The notes beneath the pieces are model-generated. The model was not told the origin of the DNA. It did not search any database and was given only the letters and a program-made list of their open reading frames with translations. From Branchinecta lynchi (Eukaryota > Arthropoda > Branchiopoda > Anostraca > Branchinectidae): a DNA stretch of 64,000 nucleotides. Position numbers and translations under genes: made by a program. The stretch is from assembly GCA_023053575.1 (NCBI GenBank), contig JAKZAP010000020.1, positions 16,735,998 to 16,799,997 of the forward strand, read 5' to 3'. The stretch's first letter is position 1; each line of letters begins with the position of its first letter. Of this stretch, positions 54,135 to 62,247 are shown one piece after another.

Positions 54135-56330
54135 GGATCCCAAAACGTTAGTGGCGGGATACCTATGACGTCGCAAAAGTTGTCCGTCTGTCCGTCTGTG
54201 CGCACTATAACTCTCGAAGGGAATAAGATATTTTGATGAAACTTGGTGTGAGGATTCTTTGGGTCAAGAGTAAGGTCAAGTTTGTAGATGGGCCATGTAG
54301 CCCTATATTTAGGGGTGGGGGAGGGGTTTTAAATTAAGGGGCAAATGAAACATCTTTAAACAGATAATGTGATAGTTGATTATGGGGTAAGAAGACATGT
54401 TGAGCACGATGGTGAAAACCATTTTGTCATGGGAAAATTCGCCCGGAATCCGGCCAAAACCGGAAAGTTTGTTAAAAGTAAAAGTTTTATTTGAAGTTGA
54501 TTAGATGTTGGATTTAGGGGTAAGAAGACATGCTAAACACGATGGTGAAAACGTTTTTTTTGCCGGACAAGTAGTTAGCCCGGAATCCGGCCAACACCTG
54601 AAAGTCTGTTAAAAGTAAAAGTCTTATTTGAAGTTGATTAGATGTTCGATTTAGGGGTAGGAAGCCATGCTGAACACAGTGGTAAAAACCATTTTCTCGC
54701 CGAACAAGTAGTTCGCCCGGAATCCGGCCAAAACCGGAAAGCTTGTTAAAAGTTAGAGTTTTATTTGTAGTTGATTAGATATTCGATTTAGGGGTAAAGA
54801 GATGGTGAATCCGTGTATTACAATCATTTTTTACCCGGAAAATAGTTCGACGGGAATCCGGCCGGAGCCGGAAATTTTTTTATCGGTTGAATTTTTATTT
54901 GAAGTTGATTAGATGTTCAATATTGGGGAAAGAAGATACGCTGAGTTCGTTTTTGAGCTTTCTTTTTTCGCCGGAAAAGGCAGAAGTGGCAGGAAGTTTT
55001 CGTCAAAACAGAGATGACTTATAGAGGTAAACACACATGCTGATTCAATACCTTAACTGATTCAATCAGATGATTAATCTGTTTTTCAATTTTAATAGTA
55101 ACAAGAGCTGGAAGCTCATATGGCACTTGCAAGGCTGGGTCAGATGGAAGTGATGGTCAAAAGTTTTATCCTGATCGCTCCACTCTATGCGTGTCAGAAG
55201 ATGTCCGGTTCTCCCCCCCCCCCCCCTCCCCGTTCGTCAGATAAGGTCCGGACTTGAAATGGGACATGCTGAGACATGAGGTATTTCAAGATATCAAGTT
55301 TCGTTAAGATCTGATAACCCATTCGAAAGTTATGCATGCTACTAATTTCCGGATTCTGCCGTCTCTCCCTCGCCCCACGATAGTCAGATCGGGCAAGTGA
55401 CTGTTTCCAAGTTAATCTGGTCGGGTCCCTGTGATGCCTGTCAAGTTTTATCGTCCTAGTCAACCTGGAAGTATATTAACTACGGATCGCCGGAATTCCG
55501 AAACTCCCTCTACCTCCCTCCACAGTGTCCGAATCCGGTCCAGTCCTGTAAGTGATGTATCTAGAGCTTGTGCTTGTTCTTCGCACCAAGTTTCATTCCG
55601 ATCGCTTCAATCTGTGAGTTTCACACGATTTCCGGTTCTACACCCCGACGACCCCCCAGATTCGTCGGATCCGCCCCAGAATGAGACATTTAAGACACGA
55701 GATCTTTCCAGATATCAAGTTTCATTAAGATCCAATCACCCGTTCGAAAGTTATGCATGTCCCTATTTTCCGGATTCCGCCACCTCCCTCTCCCCCCACG
55801 ATGTTCGGATCGGGCAAGTGACTATTTCCAATGATCGGGACCTTGATACGCCTGCCAACTTTTATCGTCCTAGCCCACCTGGAAGTACGTCAACTACAGA
55901 TCGCCGGAATTCCGGACCCCTCCCCTCTATCTCCCCCCACAATGTCCGAATCCGGTCCAGTTCTGTCAGTGATGTATCTAGAAGTCATGAATGTCCCTAT
56001 TTTCCGGATCCCACCACCTTCCCCTCCCCCCACGATGGTCGGATCAGGCAATTGACTATTTCCAAGTTAGTTTGGTCGGGTCCCTGATATGCCTGCCAAG
56101 TTTCATCGTCCTAGCATATCTGGAAGTACCCTAACTCGCAAACACCGGACTAACCGACCGATCGACCGACCGACGGAAATGTGATCGGTATATGGCACTT
56201 GGCCGGAAGCAAGTGCTATAAAAATGTTCAAGGAGTCTGGCGAAGACTATTACTGGCGAAGACAAGACCCAATTGTCTGGATCAAATATTGAATTTTTGG
56301 GGTCCCATCGAAACCTTTAGTCTTGTTCTG
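54135..56330 (-). mobile_element. Family A element, copy A5, split by a nested family B element
   Basis: On the minus strand it begins near 56330 (AACAAGACTAAAGGTTTCG, ATGGGACCCCAAAAATTC, then CAATTGGGTCTTGTCTTCGC). It is interrupted at 56222-55101, resumes at about 55100, passes through about five core units and ends at 54135 with ACTAACGTTTTGGGATCCC. Copy A4 shows the uninterrupted order, so the nesting is clear. Confidence 0.78.
55101..56222 (+). mobile_element. Family B element, copy B5, nested in family A
   Basis: Starts ACAAGAGCTGGAAGCTCATA TGGCACTTGC. It carries half-units with CAAGTTTC(A/G)T(T/C)AAGATC.GAT and TCCGGATTCCGCC, and ends GACCGATCGACCGACCGACG, then TATGGCACTTG / CAAGTGCTATA hairpin and AAAA. 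About 1.1 kb, the shortest well-bounded copy. Confidence 0.8.
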
Positions 56331-57360
56331 ATGGAAAAACTCTCGCAGACAACCGTCGACAGCGTGATACACATCGAAGGTAGCAAAACACGGCAAGTGA
56401 GAAAATCAGCGTGGCTTTGTTGTACGGGTTAGAACGTACCGTACGGAACTGGGGTCTCCGGATTTAGAAGTATATGAAGTGATTATGGAAGTAGGTTGCA
56501 TTAGTATTATTTGTAAGACAGGTCCTTAAAGTCAAGTGAGTGATATTTCATTCTTAACTTTTAACCTTTCGCCGTTTTTCATTTCCCCCTGAAAGCAATG
56601 TATTACTATTTATATTTTACAAAATATGCTTCTTCTTCCATTGGGTTATGCTATTTAGTTTGAACGCTATAAATTACACGCCGCTCAGCAACAGATGCAA
56701 ATCCGAAAGCAGAAATACAAAGAGATTATAAGAGCAACATTTCAAAATCCAGCTGACGTAGGACAAAATGGACACGAAAAAAACATTTTCGGCAAGTATT
56801 TTGCAGTAAAAATTGCCAGGTGCGAGTTTTACTATTTTCTTCGGCGATCGTTCGAAGTTAGGGGACGTTCAAATACGCAGAACTCTACAGCACTCCCTTT
56901 AAGAGCATTTTAACGTACCTGACTGGTTGGAATTCCTCCGGCGATGACCCTTTTTGTCTGACAAACTGGTGGAACTACCCAGTGTTGAGTTTCCACGCCT
57001 TAAATGCCTCCAATCCTTGATCTGCACGCTTAAAGATGCAACAATATTCTTAGAACAATACGGGCACCTAAGTAGAAGAGAAAGATATTATATCAAGGGA
57101 CCCCTCTTGCTTATTCTGCATTTTATATTATCCCTAGCATCCTTATGGAATTATAAGCTTCCGAAATACCCGCCCTTTGCCATTGTTTCGTTTTGTACCT
57201 ACGATTTTTCAGAGCTTTTCAGGGACAACTCATTCACACAGAAGGACACGAGAAGCTTCAATTTGTTTTCTACTTTTGCTGGTGTCTTTGGTTCTTCGAA
57301 AACAGTTGCGAAGGTTATTTCAAATAAATTCCTGTGTTCCGTCATGACAAGAGTTACACT
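56331..57360. other. Unassigned intronic DNA
   Basis: The plus frame 56954-57364 (136 codons) is the longest, but it is leucine- and serine-rich without a known domain. No splice-supported exon could be placed here. Confidence 0.35.
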
Positions 57361-57502
57361 GTAAAAAGTTTGCAGTATTTGCTACTCGGATTCATCTTAT
57401 CTCTATTTGGTATTAATCTTATCTGCGTAGAGATAAGAATAATCCGAGTAGCAAATACTGCAGTTAACTTTAATCTTTATACGGAAAAACTTTTTACAGT
57501 GT
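57361..57502. mobile_element. CACTGTAA MITE, complete foldback copy
   Basis: CACTGTAAAAAGTTTGCAGT ATTTGCTACTCGG at the left and the inverse CCGAGTAGCAAATACTGCAG with AAAAACTTTTTACAGTG at the right. Inner arms CTTATCTCTA / TAGAGATAAG also pair. TA flanks both ends. About 142 bp, with 20 to 25 extra bases in the right arm. A related truncated copy is at 43893. Confidence 0.85.
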
Positions 57503-57792
57503 AACTGTCGAGCAAGACCCATAGCCTAATGATACAAAACTGTCTGTCTTATTCAAACATTAACAGACTATTTCCACAAAAGTTTTCAGAACTGAAGAAA
57601 AAGTGAAAACAATTATCGACTAAATTGTGTTGAAGTACAGGTATGCTTCTTTGAACACTTCTCCCCCAATGTTAGACCCATTGGATTTTTGTCCCCCCCC
57701 CCCCCCCTAGTGTAGCAATTAGAAGGAAAACAAATCCCGTGGAGTAGAACATGCTACCAATTGAGATTAGCCATGTTGTGCCTTCCCTCCAT

Positions 57793-58268
57793 TAAATTAA
57801 TTAATTAATTAATTTATTTTTTAACCCGCTAAATGAACAAAAGCGGAGTATAAACAAAAAAAGAAAAATAAATACAACAAAAACGACTAAATACACAACA
57901 CAAACATTTGATTATTTAAGGAGGCGGACAAACCCATGATGAGCTGGGAGAGCCTTCACTGTCTGGGGGAGTTTATCAGCAAGCTCAACTAGCTTTCCGG
58001 TTATATCTGGAAGCCCGAAAACTGAAATAAGGTTGCGGTTCCGATACCACGGAGGCAAATACAGTAGAAAACGCGAGAACCGAAAGTAATAAGAACGTAA
58101 CGACCGAATATCTTTTCGCCCGAGGATGGGATAAACACCAGAAAGAAACAAAACTGAATGATCAGTAAAAACAGAGTACAATTTAGCAAGGGACTTCCTA
58201 CTGTATTTGCCCCGATTAGCGACAATTTTAGAGTAAGATACTTGGATCTTTTTCTTACAATCCGTCAC
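57793..58268 (-). pseudogene. Retroelement-like 3' end: open frame of unknown family plus (AATT)n tail
   Basis: The minus-strand frame of 118 codons contains KIVANRGKYSRKSLAKLYSV, SLRSYYFRFSRFLLYLPPWY, NLISVFGLPDITGKLVELAD and a stop at 57912. The stop is followed by an AT-rich 100-bp tract and (TTAA)n at 57793-57815. The frame-UTR-simple-tail order is that of a LINE 3' end, but the peptide does not match the CR1-like C-termini seen elsewhere here. I do not recognise it. Confidence 0.45.
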
Positions 58269-58348
58269 AGCTTGGTCTCGGGAAGGATTTCAGATTTTTA
58301 GCAGCATACAGATTCAAATTAATCAATGGAAGCTATGACAATTTTTAA

Positions 58349-58582
58349 GTGACTGATTTAGTAAGATTCAGCATTAAACGTCATCATCGGGGGCACGCGT
58401 ACAAGCTTACAAAATCAAGATTCCACAAGCACGTTTTTAAGTGGGGTTTTGGCAACAAAATTGTTGATCCTTGGAACAGCCTTACCGAAGATGCGGTTAA
58501 TGCTGAATCGATCAATAGTTTCAAGTGCATTGTTGATGGGATTTTTAACTCAAAATACTCAAAATTTCTTAGAGTAATTTAG
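58349..58582 (+). mobile_element. LINE fragment, extreme C-terminus
   Basis: The frame reads FSIKRHHRGHAYKLTKSRFH then KWGFGNKIVDPWNSLTEDAV and NAESINSFK to a stop at 58582. RGH..KL and N.IV..WN.L match the 30941-31237 copy, and both are followed by AGGCGAA(C/A)GCC. Other parts are missing. Confidence 0.7.
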
Positions 58583-59102
58583 AGGCGAACGCCTTTTCTC
58601 TTGCTTTGAACGTGTCTGAAAGCTCCGAAACGAACGAAAATGCTGAATTGATTCAGGATTTTATGCAGCATTTTGCTTTCGGACTAACATTTTCGCTCAG
58701 TATAAAATCCATCGAAAAATTCAGCAAAGATGCTAAATTTTATGCTGAATTTTCAAGAAGAAACTGGGGAGCACGGCGATTCTCCTAGTATCTTCCTAGA
58801 ATCTTTTTCAAATTGCCACACAAAATTTCGTAATGTTATCTAGGTTGAATTCCCGTCTGAGCGGCGACAAACTTTACGGAGCATACTTTGCGATAAACTT
58901 TACGAAGTCTGAGTCGTCTTTTCTATAGCTAATTCTCTTTTTCTTCTTCTTCTTCCCGATTTAAATTTCGGTATTCTAGAAGTGTCAGAGAAGGAATAAA
59001 GGAAACAGCTTTCGGACACAAATAAATAAATATGCAGCATTAAATGCAGCATTTACAGCACTAAAAAGCTTTCGGGCACGTTCTTTGTATTATGTTCATT
59101 TC

Positions 59103-60302
59103 AAACATTTCAAGCATAGAGGGACAGGTGCATAGAGGTACCACAGATCCGAAAGAATTCGAAAATAAAGTGGAATTAGATAATCTCTTGGTGAGCGGAC
59201 AAACGCAGTAACACATTCAAGACGATTAGAAAAAAAGTCTATCGGGACGAGAATTCCTTTCATGATGAAAGGAATTCCGTTCTACTTGAAAGAAATCTGG
59301 TAGGCGGCGCTGGTAAAAAGACAAAAAGTTCCAGCTAGCTTTTAATAGCAGCAGTCTTCAATACTGATGTCATAAATGCCATCAAAATTTTTTTTTGTTA
59401 GCTGGTGGATTTATTTTTGTCAGATTTCTCGTTTGAAGAATTAATTTTTTCCCTCTACACGTGAAGTCGTGAACACATCTCGTCACCAAGATCGAACGCT
59501 GCATAAACAATAAAACGGGAAGATATATTTCGGACCTCTTCGACAGAAAAGTAGAACGGACGCCGTATAACCTGGCGGGGAAAGGGTGCTAAATAAACTG
59601 ACCACCAGCGACCAGACATTAGTTGTCCACAAACCAATAACAAAATCCAATAAAACAAGACCAAAGGTTTCTATTGGATCCCACAAATTTAACATTAGAG
59701 CCAGACAATTGGGTCTTGTCCTCGCCCAATCCAGTCTTCGCCAGGCTAATCATCTGAGAAAACTAAGTCTATAAGCCATGTCTACTTTGACGATGCTGAC
59801 AGAAACTACCTGCTTTACTTCTGCCAAATTTCCATTTTCGGTCGAATTCCGAGCGAACTACTAGTCCAGCAAATAAAGAAAATTCAGAAACAAATACAGC
59901 GTTTCTCCTTATCCCTATAAAGAACATACAATCAACTTCAAATAGCACTTTAACTTATCCCAAAATCATAACACCACCAGTATTCCTACAGGAAGATTGG
60001 CATCTTTGTCGCTGGACAATACGATTTAAGGTAATTTAAGGCAACAGAGGGCAAAGGAGAAAAGAATAAAAGTTGTGGGTAAAATTTGTTCTTTATTTTA
60101 CTTAAAGTTAAACCGAATAGGAATGAGATCCGACAGTCTAGTTACAAGTCGCTTATTTACTTAAATAGGCCTGAAAAACTGATATAAAAGGTGTAACTCC
60201 GTTTGTCCACTACCAACAGATTATCGATTCGACCTTATTCTCGAATTCTTTCGGATCTGCGGTACCTCTATGCACCTGCCCTTCTATGCTTGAAATGTTT
60301 AC
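59103..60302. mobile_element. Segment bounded by about 110-bp inverted repeats
   Basis: The sequence 59103-59215 (AAACATTTCAAGCATAGA, GGTGCATAGAGGTACCACAG, ATCCGAAAGAATTCGA, GGACAAACGCAG) returns inverted at 60200-60302. The 1-kb interior holds a 5' piece of family A (59655-59960) and no transposase. This could be a TIR element carrying a nested repeat, or a local inverted duplication. Confidence 0.6.
59655..59960 (+). mobile_element. Family A element, copy A6, 5' fragment
   Basis: AACAAGACCAAAGGTTTCT, ATTGGATCCCACAAAT, CAATTGGGTCTTGTCCTCGC and one core unit (TTTCCATTTTCGG, ATCAACTTCAAATAGC), then loss of similarity after TTTAACTTATCCC. Confidence 0.7.
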
Positions 60303-61002
60303 CAGCTAAAAATGCTACAATGTTCGCCATTGCCGAAACGACCAGATTCCTTGCAAGACATATCTCAACATCATTTTCCTACTTTCGTCAGTGTAGCTTT
60401 TCCGGGTGCATCTTTAATCCTGGAAATGCAGGCTTTTTTGAAATTCAAATTTTCCGCGTCCGGATGAATTTTGTGTTGTCGTGAAAGCAGCACACACTCT
60501 GACCGTTATTACTAGAGCTTCGGGGGAAATACAGTATCCCTTAGATAACTAAATATTTTAGTGTGTTCGCATATCAGATGTATATAGTATGTATTTAGAT
60601 GCATATAAGCTGCCTTTTCAGTTGAATTTAAATTACTGTTTACGCTCAGCACTGCTATAACTAAATATTTGCCAGGCTTAATTTCATGACGATTTTTAGC
60701 GCAATTAATAGTTAAGGTAGGCGGCATTCAAAGTAACGTACCTCTTTGGTACACTAAATAAATCTTGCATCGATATACACTTCGGTGACATTTGTCAATC
60801 CTCAGGCGCATCCATCCAAGTCTTGTAGCGACAAGCCCTGAATATTTAAACAAAAATCTTGTTGTTTTATACTATAGTGTATGATGGGTCGTACCAACGT
60901 TATAATTGCTGTTCATTTATATTTTGGTGAATAAACCTAGATTGAACAAAATTGAAAAATGTTCAAAAAAAGCATATGGTAGTATTCCCTTCATTCTTTC
61001 TA
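60303..61002. other. Unassigned intronic DNA
   Basis: No gene or repeat border supported. Confidence 0.4.
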
Positions 61003-61170
61003 ATTTTTTGCCAATTGTTCTAAGAGCGTGCTTTCACTGTTTCCATGGTCCATCTATTTTTCCCGTTCGGGGAATTCCCGACGAAGTGACTCTCGGATTC
61101 CCTTCGTCTTCCCAAGAGTCCACAAAAACAGCGAAAGTACGCTTTTAGAACAATTGGTAAAAAAAAATAG
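61003..61170. mobile_element. Foldback MITE immediately inside a DENND4 intron
   Basis: TTTTTTGCCAATTGTTCTAA GAGCGTGCTTTCACTGTTT at the left is matched by the inverse AACAGCGAAAGTACGCTTTT AGAACAATTGGTAAAAAA at the right. A central GGGGAATTCCCGACGAAG pairs with CGGATTCCCTTCG only loosely. Its right end is about 13 bp from the donor of the exon ending at 61184. Confidence 0.8.
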
Positions 61171-61183
61171 TTTCTATCCCTAC

Positions 61184-61529
61184 CTTGTACTCAAATTTGA
61201 ATCTTCAGCCGACCAACCGGCAACGATATCCTCGTCATACACGACGTTACCGCACTGATGACATTTGGAGGCTGTCGTCATGTCGATTTCAACATCAGCA
61301 GCAGCTCGGGACTCGGGAACGTGACTGCGCGCAAGAGCCGTGTCCAAGAGACTAGTAAGGGACGCCGAGGATCCTTCTAGAAAAAGAGCCAACATCGTTT
61401 GACAGTTCTGGTATCTTTCCTCAGTTTTCTGGAATCTCCTTTTCACTCCAAATTGTCTGCGGGAGTTTTCTCCCTTATGCGCATGCTTGCCGAGGACACG
61501 GAAACGTGTAGAGACACGGACAGAGCAAG
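61184..61529 (-). CDS. DENND4: DENND4-type DENN protein, zinc-ribbon-like exon
   Basis: Minus-strand exon ending at 61184 with donor AAG/GTAGGG, phase 2. The peptide contains FGVKRRFQKTEERYQNCQTM, LALFLEG and KCHQCGNVVYDEDIVAGWSA EDSNLST. The block C..C...(V/M)YDE(D/E)I.AGW..(D/E)DSNL(N/S)T, which in relatives continues into a second C..C pair, is specific to DENND4A/B/C. The 5' border is uncertain: the acceptor GACTACTCATAG before 61529 has the best pyrimidine context and gives 346 bp; CCCGCAG before 61456 is an alternative. The next exon, expected to begin with the second CPFC-type pair, was not located between 48.7 and 61.2 kb. Confidence 0.85.
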
Positions 61530-62059
61530 CTATGAGTAGTCCAAGGATTGGTAAAGACAAGGTAAGCATTGCTATAAAACTGTATTTAAAAAAGAGATCT
61601 AATTTAACACAAGGAAGCGCATCCTGGCTACTTAATATGGTGATGAAATGCGGTACGTTGAAATGCGGTATATTGATTTCCAGAGCCCTAGAACGGCTCT
61701 AAAGAGCTTTCCAACGTTAATGTTTCCAAGGTAATACAACTCGTGTGTGGCCAAAGTTTAATGAAGGAGTCTGTAGCCAAACATTCGGACGCGCTTTGGA
61801 TCGTCGCATTCGAATCCCGGTCGGAAAGCGTATTCAGAGCAAACGACTCCGGTCCTGCAAACTGATTTCCCTAATGACGACACGAATCACCACTATTAGC
61901 TTATTTTAAAAGTGTTTTGTAGTCTATTTGACGTAACTGTTTTCTCATCCGAATGGGGAACGAAGAAAGGAACCCAATACTTATTTCATTTCTATTTGTC
62001 TTGCACTGTTTTGCTTTTTTTTTTTTTTTTTTTTTTTGCTTATCCACCCATCTACTTAC
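61530..62059. other. Unassigned intronic DNA with poly-T tract
   Basis: A run of about 22 T at 62015-62037. A tRNA-like CATTCGAATCCCGGTCGG at 61808-61830 is too degraded to call. No gene seen. Confidence 0.4.
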
Positions 62060-62245
62060 TACTCGTTTCTTAAAGAAGGTAAACGGTACCTACAATAGTT
62101 GCGCTTTTGCTGATACCATGGTAGCTGGACAGAAACTTCTTTCCCACCAATTTCACAAAATTCTAGGCACCTGTGTTGGGGATGATGAAAGTAAGATGAC
62201 TTTTCAGATACCACGGTAACTGGCCAGACACCAGGAAAACTGCAA
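62060..62245. mobile_element. GATACC-dyad element, degraded copy
   Basis: Starts near AGTTGCGCTTTTGCTGATAC with CATGGTAGCTGG and ends CAGATACCACGGTAACTGG, CCAGACACCAGGAAAACTGC. Corresponds to the ends of the 40047-40430 element with decay of the inner dyads. It abuts the start of family B copy B6. Confidence 0.6.
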
Positions 62246-62247
62246 AC

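Noticed and set aside
56750..56790. Minus-strand CPFC codons that might be the missing DENND4 exon
   Set aside because: TGTCCATTTTGT is followed after six codons by a stop and there is no AG acceptor or matching downstream sequence; a chance match.
61770..61835. Possible tRNA with CATTCGAATCCC box B
   Set aside because: No plausible box A spacing or cloverleaf; left as unassigned.
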